Assembly (NCBI GenBank): GCA_019310865.1
Contig: JAFDDL010000119.1
Location: 1-17,138, forward strand
Source: Deltaproteobacteria bacterium
GTDB lineage: Bacteria > Desulfobacterota > Desulfobacteria > Desulfobacterales > JAFDDL01
Direction of reading: 5' to 3'
Length of the DNA stretch: 17,138 nt
Shown: positions 1 through 9,362 of the stretch, in pieces
How the letters are laid out: each line of letters starts with the position of its first letter
Numbering within the stretch: the stretch's first letter is position 1
The notes under the pieces: model-generated
The model's input: only the letters and a program-made list of their open reading frames with translations
Databases searched by the model: none
Told to the model about the DNA's origin: nothing
Position numbers and translations under genes: made by a program

Positions 1-2
1 TT

Positions 3-37
3 AAGATGCGACCCCTAAGATGCGAAGATGCGACCCC
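3..37. repeat. Short tandem repeat (13-nt unit aagatgcgacccc)
   Basis: The unit aagatgcgacccc occurs at 3-15 and 25-37. A truncated copy, aagatgcg, sits between them at 17-24. It lies at the window edge, so the array may extend further left. It could be the fringe of an intergenic repeat family or of an element outside the window. No transposase is visible here. Confidence 0.6.
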
Positions 38-379
38 TTCTCGGCCATTGTCTACTTTTACATACGGATCTCATTCAATTGTCCGCCTCTTTCAGCCATA
101 ATAGATGCTGAAACCACTTTCCTAACCTTTTGATATGATAGCGGTAATGGGCGATTTGGCGTCAGGTCAATCTAAAGTCTGATGACTGGTACTGTTTTTG
201 CACCTTCTTTATATATCGAATGTGAGGCTTTATTGGAGCCGAAACCAACATTACGGAAAAACCGTTGCATGATGCCCGAAAATTATCGTATCGGTGGGCA
301 TGAAGCCATGATTCAGTGTTATTTCCAGAGGTTTTATGGAATTTGTTACCGAAGAGCCGCTGAGCGAATCATGAATGGG
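38..379. other. Gene-poor leader, no supported gene
   Basis: I find no convincing coding region in this stretch. A 74-codon open frame at 182-406 has no recognisable domain, no good ribosome binding site and an unnatural composition. It also runs into the putative promoter of the next gene. The base composition is AT-rich, as expected for intergenic DNA. Confidence 0.5.
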
Positions 380-408
380 TTGACACAGTTAACGGCTCTG
401 TGTTAAAG
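380..408 (+). promoter_or_regulatory. Putative promoter with overlapping inverted repeat, upstream of the M23 peptidase gene
   Basis: A perfect -35 hexamer TTGACA lies at 380-385. Only a weak -10 (ttaaag, 403-408) follows at 17-base spacing. The same stretch carries an inverted repeat, ttgacacag (380-388) and ctgtgttaa (398-406), which matches at 8 of 9 positions around a 9-base centre. The repeat would cover both promoter elements, as an operator would. No T-run follows, so it is not a terminator. The regulator is unknown. Confidence 0.35.
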
Positions 409-453
409 GGTCCCCGAAACCATGAATACCATAAATAACCGATACTAAAGAAC

Positions 454-1386
454 ATGCGGAAAAACATCTCCTGTCTGATATACGATCAAACCGGCTCGCC
501 CATTAAACATGTTTCTGTTTCACGGGCAATTATCAAGTCGTTTTACATTTTCGCCATTATCGGTATTGCAGCAGTGATTGCATTTGTTGCCCATTACGCA
601 TCTCTCACGAAAACCGAATCCCACGCTATGAAACTGGCCCAGAAAGTGTCCGACCAGCAAGCGGAGATTTCCCACCAGCAACTCCAAATACAGGGATTTG
701 CGGAAAAAATTAACCAATTGAAATCCGAACTTGCCGTATTGGGCGAGTTCGAGCAAAAAATGCGTATTATTGCAAATTTCGATTCCAAAGATCCGGATCA
801 GGAGGGAATCTTCGGTGTCGGGGGATCACTACCGGCGGACATGAATGGCACCGACAGCATCGTTGAAAGACAGAGCAGTCTGGTGCGTGAGATGCATGAA
901 AATATCGAACATCTGAACATCGTAACCACATCCCAGCATGAGCGTTTTCAGAAACTTTTCAACCATATGGAAGAGCAGCGAAACCTGCTTGCCGCCACGC
1001 CCACCATCCGGCCCGTGGAAGGTGGATGGATCAGTTCCAGCTTCGGATACCGGAAATCGCCATTTACCAATCGCCGTGAATTTCACAAGGGTCTCGACAT
1101 TGCAACCAAGCATGGGGCGCCGATCGTTTCCCCGGCCCAGGGTGTGATTACCTTTGCAGGCAAAAAGGGTTTGTTTGGAAAAACCCTGGTGATCGACCAC
1201 GGATATGGCGTGGTAACTCGGTACGGCCATGTTTCAAAATTCGATAAAAAACGGGGTGATAAAGTTAAACGGGGTGACATTATCGCCCGTGTCGGTAACA
1301 CCGGTCGAAGTACCGGCCCCCATGTTCATTATGAAGTGCTCTTCAAGGGGGTTCAGGTTAACCCAAAGAAATATATCCTCAATTAG
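454..1386 (+). CDS. Membrane-anchored M23 family metallopeptidase
   Basis: Predicted LytM/M23 zinc endopeptidase of 310 residues, acting on peptidoglycan cross-bridges in the periplasm or regulating cell-wall amidases. Residues about 27-50 form one hydrophobic segment, giving a short cytoplasmic N-terminus and a periplasmic body. Residues about 55-105 and 136-180 are rich in Q, E, K and H and look coiled-coil. The M23 domain spans about 186-308. Its zinc ligands are visible as HKGLD (H211, D215) and HVH (H290, H292), with H259 in YGHV as the further active-site histidine, so it looks catalytically intact. The C-terminus NPKKYI is typical of the family. It precedes secA by 257 bases and probably has its own promoter. 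The start ATG has only a weak ribosome binding site, but the membrane segment fits this start. The exact substrate cannot be told; EnvC/NlpD-like degenerate regulators are less likely because the ligands are present. Confidence 0.9.
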   Translation: MRKNISCLIYDQTGSPIKHVSVSRAIIKSFYIFAIIGIAAVIAFVAHYASLTKTESHAMKLAQKVSDQQAEISHQQLQIQGFAEKINQLKSELAVLGEFEQKMRIIANFDSKDPDQEGIFGVGGSLPADMNGTDSIVERQSSLVREMHENIEHLNIVTTSQHERFQKLFNHMEEQRNLLAATPTIRPVEGGWISSSFGYRKSPFTNRREFHKGLDIATKHGAPIVSPAQGVITFAGKKGLFGKTLVIDHGYGVVTRYGHVSKFDKKRGDKVKRGDIIARVGNTGRSTGPHVHYEVLFKGVQVNPKKYILN

Positions 1387-1572
1387 CTACCAATTCTGAA
1401 TGGGCACCAAGCAGCAGTGTCTATCTCAGTCTGTTGTGTCCCTACCGAAAGTATCTGCATCCATATCTTAAGCAGGCGGAATCAACATCACCCGTTTCGT
1501 ACCAGGTGCACGTGAACGACATCGCTATTATTGGGTGTAGATTTTCGGAGTCTTCGCTTTCCTACGCGGATA

Positions 1573-1581
1573 TGGTATAAA
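1573..1581 (+). promoter_or_regulatory. Putative extended -10 promoter for secA
   Basis: The stretch tggtataaa (1573-1581) matches an extended -10 (TGnTATAAT) with one mismatch. The -35 region is poor (tcgctt near 1554-1559), which is tolerated in extended -10 promoters. It lies about 60 bases before the secA start. The rest of the 1387-1643 spacer shows no gene, and I see no clear terminator for the peptidase gene. Confidence 0.4.
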
Positions 1582-1643
1582 TAAATGTAATCAAATGTTT
1601 AAGGTGGCAGAATATTAAAGTTATGATGGAGGATTGATACCAT

Positions 1644-4169
1644 ATGGTAATGAAATTGCTTACAAAAATTTTTGGTAGCCAAAATGAACGCGTGATAAAG
1701 GAAATTCAACCGCTCGTTGTCCGGATCAATGAATTGGAGCCTGGTTTACAGGACTTGAGTGACGATCAGCTACAAGCACAAACCGCTCTGCTCAGAGAGA
1801 AACTCTCCCAAGGTGCCTCGCTTGACGACATATTGCCGGAAGCGTTTGCCACCGTACGAGAGGCATCTGTTCGTACGCTGAAGATGCGGCATTATGACGT
1901 GCAACTCGTCGGGGGGATTGCCCTCAATCAGGGCAAAATCGCAGAGATGAAAACCGGCGAAGGCAAGACCCTTGCGGCCACCTTACCGGCTTATCTGAAT
2001 GCTTTGACCGGAAAGGGGGTTCATATCATCACGGTCAATGACTACCTGGCAAGCCGTGATACCGATTGGATGGGCACCATCTATCGATTTCTGGGCCTTA
2101 CGGTTGGTTGCATCAGCCATGGTCTAACCGATTCAGAGCGCAAAGCGGCATATGGATCAGACATTGCCTATGGGACCAACAATGAGTTCGGGTTTGATTA
2201 CCTGCGGGATAATATGAAGTTCGAACGCGAAGCGCTGGTCCAGCGGGAACTTAACTTTGCCATCGTGGATGAGGTGGACAGTATCCTGGTCGATGAGGCC
2301 CGGACTCCGCTTATCATCTCTGGTCCTGCCGAAAAATCCACCAATCTGTATTACCAGGTCAACGGTATCATTCCCAAATTGAGTCGGGAAGAGGATTATT
2401 CCATCGATGAAAAGGCCCGTTCCGCCGTATTGACCGAAACCGGTGTGGCCAAGGTTGAAAATTTGCTCCAGGTGGAAAACCTGTTTGATCCCAAGCATAT
2501 CGAGTTGCTACACCATACCAACCAGGCGCTCAAGGCCCACGCCCTGTTTAAGCGGGATGTGGATTATATCGTCAAACAGGGAGAAGTGATCATCGTTGAC
2601 GAATTTACCGGCCGGCTGATGCCGGGTCGTCGCTACAGTGAAGGGCTTCATCAGGCGCTCGAGGCCAAAGAGAATGTCAAGATCGAAAATGAGAACCAGA
2701 CTCTGGCCTCGATTACTTTTCAGAACTATTTCCGCATGTATGACAAACTGTCCGGCATGACTGGAACGGCAGACACCGAGGCGGCGGAATTTAAAAAAAT
2801 ATACAATCTCGATGTGGTGGTTATTCCGACCAACATGCCCATGGTCCGGACCGATTTTCCGGATGCCATTTACAAAACCAAAAAGGAAAAATACGAAGCG
2901 GTCCTCGATGAGATTGTTGAATTAAATAAAAAAGGGCAACCGGTGCTCGTTGGCACCATTTCGATTGACGTGTCTGAAAGCCTGAGCAAAAAGCTCAAGC
3001 GGCGCGGTATCAAACATTCGGTTCTCAACGCTAAGATCCACGAACAGGAAGCCGAAATCATCGCGCTGGCAGGGCAGGAGAACGCAGTGACCATTTCCAC
3101 CAATATGGCCGGCCGGGGGACGGATATCGTATTGGGCGATGGGGTGACCAAGGTGGGCGGCCTGCATATTATGGGAACCGAGCGTCATGAAAGTCGCCGT
3201 ATCGATAATCAGCTTCGTGGTCGTTCCGGACGCCAGGGCGATCCGGGTTCATCCCGGTTTTATCTTGCCCTTGAAGACGATTTGCTGCGTATTTTCGGTG
3301 GTGAGCGGATTACCAGCATTATGGAAAAGCTGGGAATGGAAGAGGGCGAACCCATCGAACACGGTCTGATCAGCCGGGCCATCGAAAACGCCCAGGCCAA
3401 GGTAGAGGGGCATAACTTCGATATCCGGAAACAGCTCCTGGAATACGACGATGTGATGAATCAGCAGCGGGAGGTGATTTATCGACAGCGCCGGGAGGCC
3501 TTGGCCGATAGCAGCCTGAAACCCGTGATCGTGGAATTGATCGAAGAGCGGTGCGACGAAATTGCCTGGCAGGTTGCCGGGGAAAAACAGCTTGCCGAAG
3601 ATTGGGATCTGAAAGAACTGTCGGAAAGTATCTATAAGCAGTTCAACATGCGACTGGGCAAACTTGATGAAGATACCCTGGACGGACTTGACTCGGATGG
3701 GCTTTCGGATCTGATCCGGGAAGCCGCCACCAAGGCCTATGACTATCAGGAGCAGGCGATTGGCGCGGATCGGTTCCGTGACATCGAGCGCTATATCATG
3801 CTCCAGACGGTGGACGGTCTCTGGAAGGATCATCTGCTGAGCATGGATCACCTAAAGGAGGGCATTGGCCTGCGCGGCTATGGCCAGCAGAATCCGCTGC
3901 TTGTGTATAAGAAAGAAGGCTTTGACATGTTTCAGGACATGATCGTCCGGATCAAGGAGGAGGCGCTTGGTATCTTATTTCGCATTCAAATACAGGAATC
4001 TTCCGGCGTGGACCAACTGAGGGAGCAGGAGCAGCAGCCGCTCCAATTTTCCCACGGGGATGCAGGACAGAGGAAAAAACCGGTAAAACGCGCTGAGCAA
4101 AAAGTGGGTCGCAATTCCCCATGCCCCTGTGGTAGCGGGAAAAAATACAAAAAATGTTGTGGGGCATAG
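1644..4169 (+). CDS. secA: Preprotein translocase ATPase SecA
   Basis: SecA is the cytosolic motor that binds SecYEG and drives unfolded preproteins across the inner membrane by ATP hydrolysis. The 841-residue product is close to the usual 830-900. The order of parts is standard. NBD1 has Walker A MKTGEGKT (102-109) and Walker B VDEVDS (208-213). The preprotein cross-linking region follows, then NBD2 with AGRGTD and the arginine-finger stretch [11 protein letters not shown], and then the helical wing and scaffold domains. The far C-terminus has the zinc-binding SEC-C motif, CPC (827-829) and CC (838-839), which binds SecB and ribosomes. This is the CxCx8CC variant. An ATGGAGGA-type ribosome binding site (GGAGG at 1628-1632) sits 11 bases before the first ATG. 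A second in-frame ATG two codons later is further away, so I chose 1644. The clpS gene follows after 58 bases with no terminator between. Confidence 0.98.
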   Translation: MVMKLLTKIFGSQNERVIKEIQPLVVRINELEPGLQDLSDDQLQAQTALLREKLSQGASLDDILPEAFATVREASVRTLKMRHYDVQLVGGIALNQGKIAEMKTGEGKTLAATLPAYLNALTGKGVHIITVNDYLASRDTDWMGTIYRFLGLTVGCISHGLTDSERKAAYGSDIAYGTNNEFGFDYLRDNMKFEREALVQRELNFAIVDEVDSILVDEARTPLIISGPAEKSTNLYYQVNGIIPKLSREEDYSIDEKARSAVLTETGVAKVENLLQVENLFDPKHIELLHHTNQALKAHALFKRDVDYIVKQGEVIIVDEFTGRLMPGRRYSEGLHQALEAKENVKIENENQTLASITFQNYFRMYDKLSGMTGTADTEAAEFKKIYNLDVVVIPTNMPMVRTDFPDAIYKTKKEKYEAVLDEIVELNKKGQPVLVGTISIDVSESLSKKLKRRGIKHSVLNAKIHEQEAEIIALAGQENAVTISTNMAGRGTDIVLGDGVTKVGGLHIMGTERHESRRIDNQLRGRSGRQGDPGSSRFYLALEDDLLRIFGGERITSIMEKLGMEEGEPIEHGLISRAIENAQAKVEGHNFDIRKQLLEYDDVMNQQREVIYRQRREALADSSLKPVIVELIEERCDEIAWQVAGEKQLAEDWDLKELSESIYKQFNMRLGKLDEDTLDGLDSDGLSDLIREAATKAYDYQEQAIGADRFRDIERYIMLQTVDGLWKDHLLSMDHLKEGIGLRGYGQQNPLLVYKKEGFDMFQDMIVRIKEEALGILFRIQIQESSGVDQLREQEQQPLQFSHGDAGQRKKPVKRAEQKVGRNSPCPCGSGKKYKKCCGA

Positions 4170-4227
4170 AGCCATTTCAATCAATCCCTCTTTACAACGC
4201 TGGATGGGGATGATTATTATTTGATTT

Positions 4228-4539
4228 ATGGGTGATGGTAAAACAGATGTCAGTGGGGATGTGCAATCCCGAATCGAGGATGAGGTCCGGGAGCCATCCA
4301 TGTATAAAGTCTTGCTCCATAATGACGATTACACAACCATGGAGTTTGTCGTGGAAATTCTCATGACGGTTTTTAACAAGCGCTTCGAGGCGGCTACACG
4401 AATCATGCTCAACGTTCACCAGCAGGGGGCCGGTCTCTGCGGGGTATATCCGCTTGAGATTGCGGAAACAAAAGTGGAGACGGTTCATAAGCTTGCCGGG
4501 GAAAACGGTTTTCCCCTCAAATGCACCATGGAGAAATAG
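4228..4539 (+). CDS. clpS: ATP-dependent Clp protease adaptor ClpS
   Basis: ClpS binds proteins with destabilising N-terminal residues (Leu, Phe, Tyr, Trp) and hands them to ClpA for degradation by ClpP. The 103 residues match the family length of about 100. Residues 1-24 form the flexible extension needed for ClpA delivery. The folded core begins at [16 protein letters not shown]. The N-degron pocket is intact: N32, D33, D34, the gatekeeper M38 in TTME, and H64 in NVHQQG. The ribosome binding site is weak (ggggatgat further upstream), suggesting coupling to secA translation or a minor start. The clpA start follows after 3 bases. Together with clpA and aat it forms an N-degron degradation unit. 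Confidence 0.96.
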   Translation: MGDGKTDVSGDVQSRIEDEVREPSMYKVLLHNDDYTTMEFVVEILMTVFNKRFEAATRIMLNVHQQGAGLCGVYPLEIAETKVETVHKLAGENGFPLKCTMEK

Positions 4540-4542
4540 GTC

Positions 4543-6840
4543 ATGATCAGTAAAGAAGTCAGCGCGACATTGGGTTTTGCGGTAAGGGAAGCCAAGCGAA
4601 GGCGGCATGAATATGTGTCGGTGGAGCACGTCTTGTTTGCCATTTTACACGATAGCGATGGGATTGATATTGTCGTGAACTGCGGCGGTGACCCGCAAGA
4701 AATTAAAAAATCGCTGGAAAAATTCTTTGATGGAAAAATAGAGGTCATACCGGAAACAAACGAGTATGTCCTTCAGCAGACCATTGGATTTCAACGGGTC
4801 ATTCAGCGGGCCGTTAACCATGTCCGGTCGGCTGAAAAAGCAAAGGTTGCCGTTAGCGATATTCTGGCATCCATTTTCATGGAAAAAGATTCTCATGCTG
4901 CGTATTTTCTATCCGAAGCGGGCATCACCCGTTTGGACGTGTTGACGTTTATTTCTCACGATGTTCCCGGGGAACCGGGACCCGAAGAATCCGGTGCAAC
5001 GGGAAAACCCGGCAAGGGGGAACCGAAAACCAAATCCGATCCCCTTGACATGTTCACCACCGAGTTGGTGGCAAGGGCCGGTGCCGGAAAACTCGATCCG
5101 CTGATTGGGCGACAACCCGAACTGGATCGAACCATGCAGGTGCTTTGCCGTCGCAGAAAAAACAATCCGGTTTTTATCGGAGATCCGGGTGTGGGCAAGA
5201 CGGCTATGGCTGAAGGGCTTGCCATCAAAATTCATGAGGAAAACGTGCCGGACCTGCTGCGCAATGTCCGAATCTATTCCCTGGATCTGGGTGCCTTGCT
5301 GGCGGGGACCAAGTTTCGTGGTGATTTTGAACAGCGTCTCAAAGGCGTGATTGCCTCGCTTAAAAAGAAGAAGGACGTCATCCTGTTTATCGATGAGATT
5401 CATACCATTGTCGGCGCCGGCGCCACAAGCAGCGGATCCATGGACGCGTCCAACATCCTGAAACCGGCGCTTGCGACCGGAGATATCCGCTGTATTGGTT
5501 CCACGACGCACGAGGAATTCAAAAATCATTTTGAAAAGGACCGAGCGTTCTCACGGCGATTTGAAAAAATTGACATAACCGAGCCGAGTCTCAAGGAATC
5601 CGTTCAGATACTCAAGGGGCTTCGATCCGCTTATGAGCAGCATCATGGTATCGTTTACACCGATGCCGCGTTGAAAGCGGCCGTGGAGCTTTCTGCAAAG
5701 CATCTCAATGACCGATATCTGCCGGACAAGGCCATCGACGTGATTGACGAGGCGGGTGCCTACGTGCGTCTCAGGGGGGGCGATCGTCGAAAAAAAATTC
5801 ATCCGCTTGATATTGAAAAGATTGTGGCCAAAATGGCAAGAATTCCGGCCCGCAGCGTGTCAACCTCCGACCGATCCAAACTCCAAACCCTTTCCCAGCG
5901 GCTCCAAAGCGTGGTTTTTGGCCAAGATGCGGCGATCAAAGGCATGGCCACCGCCATTAAGCGCTCCCGCGCGGGACTGGCTACACCCGGAAAGCCCATC
6001 GGTTCGTTTCTGTTCACCGGACCCACCGGAGTTGGCAAAACAGAGGTGGCGTTGCAGTTGGCTCAAAGTCTGGGCGTGGAATTCATGCGCTACGATATGA
6101 GTGAGTATATGGAAAAGCATGCCGTTGCGCGACTGATCGGGGCCCCGCCCGGTTACATCGGATTTGAGCAGGGCGGGTTATTGACCGACGGCATTCGCAA
6201 ACACCCCTACAGCGTCCTGCTGCTGGATGAGATCGAGAAGGCGCACCCGGACATGTACAATATTCTGCTGCAGGTGATGGATCATGCCACCTTGACCGAC
6301 AACAATGGGAAAAAGGCGGATTTTAGAAATGTTATTATCATCATGACATCCAACGCCGGCACCCGGGAAATGAGCACGAAGAGCATTGGTTTCCAAGAGG
6401 CCCCGGATGATATTTCCGCAAAGGGGAAAAAAGCCGTTGAGAAGTTTTTTAATCCGGAATTTCGCAACCGGCTCGACGCCATCATATCCTTCAATGCCTT
6501 GTCGGTTGATACCATGAAGCTCATTGTGGACAAGTTTATCGGCGAACTCAACACGCAACTGGCCGAACGGAAAGTGACGCTGACCATCACGGACGATGTT
6601 CGGACCTGGCTTGCCGGAGAGGGGCATGATCCAATTTATGGTGCCCGGCCCTTGGCCCGGTTGATCCAGAGCAAAATCAAGGATGAAATATCCGACCAGA
6701 TCCTGTTCGGCCGGCTGATAAAAGGCGGTGCCGTGCTCGTGGGGCTGGCGGACAATGCACTGACCTTTTCCTACGAGAAGGCGTTAAAAATAACTGCCTT
6801 ACCAGAAACGGCATTATCATCACCAGCCGTTGTGGATTGA
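4543..6840 (+). CDS. clpA: ATP-dependent Clp protease ATP-binding subunit ClpA
   Basis: ClpA is a hexameric AAA+ unfoldase that threads substrates into the ClpP peptidase and receives N-degron proteins from ClpS. At 765 residues it matches the typical 750-760. The N-domain (about 1-140) carries the ClpS docking surface and is followed by a Gly/Pro/Lys-rich linker (142-166). AAA1 has Walker A GDPGVGKT (213-220) and Walker B with D284/E285. AAA2 has Walker A GPTGVGKT (493-500) and Walker B with D562/E563. The loop MSTKSIGFQ contains IGF (615-617), the ClpP-docking tripeptide, which separates ClpA from ClpB. There is no ClpB middle coiled coil. A GGAG ribosome binding site lies in the last codons of clpS, so translation is likely coupled. 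No clpP is in this window, so the peptidase must be encoded elsewhere. Confidence 0.97.
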   Translation: MISKEVSATLGFAVREAKRRRHEYVSVEHVLFAILHDSDGIDIVVNCGGDPQEIKKSLEKFFDGKIEVIPETNEYVLQQTIGFQRVIQRAVNHVRSAEKAKVAVSDILASIFMEKDSHAAYFLSEAGITRLDVLTFISHDVPGEPGPEESGATGKPGKGEPKTKSDPLDMFTTELVARAGAGKLDPLIGRQPELDRTMQVLCRRRKNNPVFIGDPGVGKTAMAEGLAIKIHEENVPDLLRNVRIYSLDLGALLAGTKFRGDFEQRLKGVIASLKKKKDVILFIDEIHTIVGAGATSSGSMDASNILKPALATGDIRCIGSTTHEEFKNHFEKDRAFSRRFEKIDITEPSLKESVQILKGLRSAYEQHHGIVYTDAALKAAVELSAKHLNDRYLPDKAIDVIDEAGAYVRLRGGDRRKKIHPLDIEKIVAKMARIPARSVSTSDRSKLQTLSQRLQSVVFGQDAAIKGMATAIKRSRAGLATPGKPIGSFLFTGPTGVGKTEVALQLAQSLGVEFMRYDMSEYMEKHAVARLIGAPPGYIGFEQGGLLTDGIRKHPYSVLLLDEIEKAHPDMYNILLQVMDHATLTDNNGKKADFRNVIIIMTSNAGTREMSTKSIGFQEAPDDISAKGKKAVEKFFNPEFRNRLDAIISFNALSVDTMKLIVDKFIGELNTQLAERKVTLTITDDVRTWLAGEGHDPIYGARPLARLIQSKIKDEISDQILFGRLIKGGAVLVGLADNALTFSYEKALKITALPETALSSPAVVD

Positions 6841-6849
6841 CGCATTTTT

Positions 6850-7542
6850 ATGCCCGTTTTCCGGCTCACCGACAAAATCGAATTTCCGGATCCGATTCTG
6901 GCAGAGGCCGGCGGATTGCTGGCCGTTGGCGGCGACCTTTCTCAGGAGCGGCTGCTGCTGGCCTATAAAACGGGCATCTTCCCTTGGTTTTCCGACGATG
7001 AACCCATTCTCTGGTGGTCACCCGACCCCCGACTCGTCTTATTCCCAAAAGATCTTCGTATTTCCGGAAGTTTAAAAAAAATTATCAGAAAATCGGTTTT
7101 TCGCATCACCATGGACACCGCCTTCCAACAGGTTATATCCGGTTGTGCGGCACCTCGGGATTCGCAGCAACCCGGCACCTGGATCAATCCCAGAATGATA
7201 AGGGCCTACACGCGACTTCACAGAGCCGGCTTTGCACATTCCGTGGAGGCCTGGCTGGAAGATGAACTGGTGGGCGGGCTCTACGGTCTTTCTCTTGGTA
7301 ATAGCTTTTTTGGCGAGTCGATGTTCTCAAGCGTGCCCAATGCCTCAAAGGTGGCTTTCGTGGCCCTGGTGACCGAACTGGGGCAAAAGGGGTTTGGCAT
7401 GATCGATTGCCAGGTCACCACAGACCATCTGCTGCGGTTTGGCGCAAAGGAGGTGGCGCGGGCCGATTTTTTTAACCACTTGAAACATTCCATGGAACAA
7501 CCGACCCGCCGTGGCATCTGGCGATTTGACCGCAGTCGTTAA
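6850..7542 (+). CDS. aat: Leucyl/phenylalanyl-tRNA--protein transferase
   Basis: Aat moves Leu or Phe from charged tRNA to the N-terminus of proteins beginning with Lys or Arg (and in some cases Met), creating primary N-degrons that ClpS recognises. The 230 residues match the family (about 230). Hallmarks in order are LLAYKTGIFPWF (36-47), WWSPDPR (55-61), GTWINPRMIRAY (109-120), the HSVEAW stretch (130-135) and GESMFS (155-160). The region around Q188 in DCQV corresponds to the catalytic glutamine. The aromatic substrate-pocket positions W46 and W111 are present. It starts 9 bases after clpA with no clear ribosome binding site in that gap. Its stop overlaps the stop of the convergent DUF3108 gene by 4 bases. 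The location directly after clpS-clpA is strong contextual support. Confidence 0.97.
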   Translation: MPVFRLTDKIEFPDPILAEAGGLLAVGGDLSQERLLLAYKTGIFPWFSDDEPILWWSPDPRLVLFPKDLRISGSLKKIIRKSVFRITMDTAFQQVISGCAAPRDSQQPGTWINPRMIRAYTRLHRAGFAHSVEAWLEDELVGGLYGLSLGNSFFGESMFSSVPNASKVAFVALVTELGQKGFGMIDCQVTTDHLLRFGAKEVARADFFNHLKHSMEQPTRRGIWRFDRSR

Positions 7543-8303
7543 GGGCTCGTATTTCGCATCTTAACCAACTCACCCACAAAACTTCCCACGACCACCTTGC
7601 TTTGCAGTTTTACCGGGATCCGCCGGTGGTCGGCCGTTATCCAGAGACGAATTTTTGCATCCCGGCTTTTTTTAAAAACACCGCCGATATCCTTCAACTC
7701 GGGTTCGATCAAATAAGTATCAAAGGTGCCCAATGCCAGCTTCAGGGTCTCGCGCTTGATAACTCTGGCTCGGCCCATGACGCATTTCTTGCCGTCTGTC
7801 ACCGGGCGTTCGAATGTTAATTTTTCAGTCAGATTTATCTTTCGGATGAAATAAAACGCTCCCAACGGATCCAGGGCTCCGGATTGCAGATCAATGTGGG
7901 GTTTTTTTTTTCTGTGATTTTGGTAGACAGCCTGTTTTTTTTCCCAATCGAAATCGACTTGGATATTTCTCCGAGTGCTGCCTTCATGTTGCTTTTTCTT
8001 GTAGTGCAGGGTTTGTGTCAGATCTGTATTGGTGTAAGAATCGATTCGATCCCGCACCTTGTAGAAAATATCCAGAAATGAATTTGACTTGGCGGTCAAC
8101 ACGAAGTGGTAGGCCGGTTGGCCGTTAATGGTTTCGTTGGGTTTTACCTCCAATACCGCCTTTCCGGCCGGAATGACTCCCCACCGCAATTCGAAGACCA
8201 GGGTTTCACCCGGCATGAAGGGATCGCGGACTTCATTTGCCGATGATAAATACGGCAGAAATATCAACAGGGTAAATGGCAGTAAGCATAGAGCTCGAAA
8301 CAT
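7539..8303 (-). CDS. DUF3108 domain-containing exported protein
   Basis: This 254-residue protein has a clear signal peptide (residues 1-22, hydrophobic core LLPFTLLIFLPYL, likely cut after SSA). The rest looks like a DUF3108 beta-rich domain. The hallmark GETLVFELRWGVIPAGKA lies at 32-49, followed by regularly spaced strand-like segments such as FDTYLIEPEL and RLWITADHRRIPVKL. The function of DUF3108 is not established; members are periplasmic and sometimes lie near cell-envelope genes. The ribosome binding site is modest (ctggaa about 7 bases upstream). A strong sigma-70 promoter lies 40-70 bases upstream, so it can be expressed separately from the gene at 8411. It converges on aat, with the two stop codons sharing the palindrome TTAA. 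Confidence 0.85.
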   Translation of the reverse strand: MFRALCLLPFTLLIFLPYLSSANEVRDPFMPGETLVFELRWGVIPAGKAVLEVKPNETINGQPAYHFVLTAKSNSFLDIFYKVRDRIDSYTNTDLTQTLHYKKKQHEGSTRRNIQVDFDWEKKQAVYQNHRKKKPHIDLQSGALDPLGAFYFIRKINLTEKLTFERPVTDGKKCVMGRARVIKRETLKLALGTFDTYLIEPELKDIGGVFKKSRDAKIRLWITADHRRIPVKLQSKVVVGSFVGELVKMRNTSP

Positions 8304-8343
8304 GATTTTTCCAGTATATCCAGTCAGCTAAGTGAGACTACTG

Positions 8344-8373
8344 ATAATAGCATCATCTTTAATGCAGTGTCAA
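8344..8373 (-). promoter_or_regulatory. Sigma-70 promoter for the DUF3108 gene
   Basis: Read on the minus strand, TTGACA (8373-8368) is a perfect -35. An 18-base spacer follows, then TATTAT (8349-8344), a -10 with 5 of 6 matches. Transcription would start near 8337, giving a leader of about 35 bases. This is the best-matching promoter in the window. Confidence 0.6.
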
Positions 8374-8410
8374 CGGTGATAGATTTTTTGCTGGTGAAGT
8401 GGATCAGCAG

Positions 8411-9208
8411 TTAAATTATACCGGTATATGTTTCTTTTTGGAAACAGGTCCTTTGTGTCGCATCCCCCCAGCGTTTCCCTTCAGCGAGCAGTTGCAGAAA
8501 CTGCGTGCCGTTTTTTACCACCCGTCCCCCCACAACATCAACACCGCGGGCAAAAAGTGGATCAGGGAAATATCCCGCCGTTGGGCCAATGATAGAGATA
8601 AATGCATCCGGTGAACAGTGGGTCAGAATTTCATCGAGTGAATTGTTCAATATAGTCGTACTGGTGCATAAGATTTTATCGCATGTTCTCAACTTCGTAG
8701 CATCCAGGGTAATTGGCAGATTGGGGTATTTTTTTATTAACTGCTCATTTTTTTCAATAATAATTAACTCCGCACCTGCGTTCCTGATCGTTTTTACCAG
8801 CCCGAAGAACAAACCGACCATGCCGATCCTATCTCCTGCAGATACTGACAGCAGTCCTAGCGAATCGATAGCAGATTCAACCACGAAACGGGTCTCCTTC
8901 ATGACATGTTGACAAATTGCGTTAATAGCCGCCAGGCTGATCATCTCTTTAATCGGATCTTTATTGCCGAATTCAAGCGCAAATTCTTGGGATGGTTTTA
9001 AAGTATTATATTGTTCCATTGTTTCATCAGACAGTAGAACAAAGCTGATACCTGCCGCTCCGCTTTCTAGACTGATAGCCATAAACTGGGCATCATTTGG
9101 TTGACCACCTTTATGGAATGGCGGGAAAAAAATGTCAGATATGGGTGGGAACGTAAATTTTGACGATAATTCCGTGATCATTTTTCTGAATTCATCTTTA
9201 AGACTCAT
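8411..9208 (-). CDS. DUF4213/DUF364 family protein (putative metal-chelation domain)
   Basis: This 265-residue soluble protein has an N-terminal part (about 5-95) resembling DUF4213, an enolase-N-like domain. The C-terminal Rossmann-like DUF364 part spans about 108-245. Signature stretches are DRIGMVGLFFGLV (126-138), the acidic strand end LIIIEKNE (148-155), STTILNNSLDEIL (183-195) and IGPTAGYFPDPLF (207-219). DUF364 has been proposed as a heavy-metal chelation domain from structure, but its biochemical role is not established. Members often sit near transport or cofactor genes. Here the neighbours give no clue. A ribosome binding site, AGGA, sits 6 bases before the ATG. The gene is visibly more AT-rich than its surroundings (one 60-base row, 8641-8700, has 21 G+C), which may reflect horizontal gain. 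No signal peptide is seen. Confidence 0.75.
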   Translation of the reverse strand: MSLKDEFRKMITELSSKFTFPPISDIFFPPFHKGGQPNDAQFMAISLESGAAGISFVLLSDETMEQYNTLKPSQEFALEFGNKDPIKEMISLAAINAICQHVMKETRFVVESAIDSLGLLSVSAGDRIGMVGLFFGLVKTIRNAGAELIIIEKNEQLIKKYPNLPITLDATKLRTCDKILCTSTTILNNSLDEILTHCSPDAFISIIGPTAGYFPDPLFARGVDVVGGRVVKNGTQFLQLLAEGKRWGDATQRTCFQKETYTGII

Positions 9209-9362
9209 TGTAATTCCTCATATTTTTTCCCTTCGTTTTCTTCCTTGAAACGATCTACTTCACTATCACAGCGTAGCAAATAATTCAATGTGGTGTTGAT
9301 TTTTCGGCGGGTTTAAAGAGGTATCCTTTGCTCTTGAACAAAAGACAGAGGGGTCATAATAA

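Noticed and set aside
182..406. A 74-codon open frame before the M23 gene
   Set aside because: No ribosome binding site, no recognisable motif, unnatural composition, and it overlaps the putative promoter.
1387..1643. A SecM-like arrest peptide upstream of secA
   Set aside because: No suitable short secreted frame with an arrest-type C-terminus is present in the spacer.
3249..3851. A 200-codon open frame on the minus strand inside secA
   Set aside because: It is antisense to the strongly conserved NBD2/C-terminal part of secA and its translation matches no family; a codon-bias shadow.
4909..5529. A 206-codon open frame on the minus strand inside clpA
   Set aside because: Antisense to the conserved AAA1 domain; no motif of its own.
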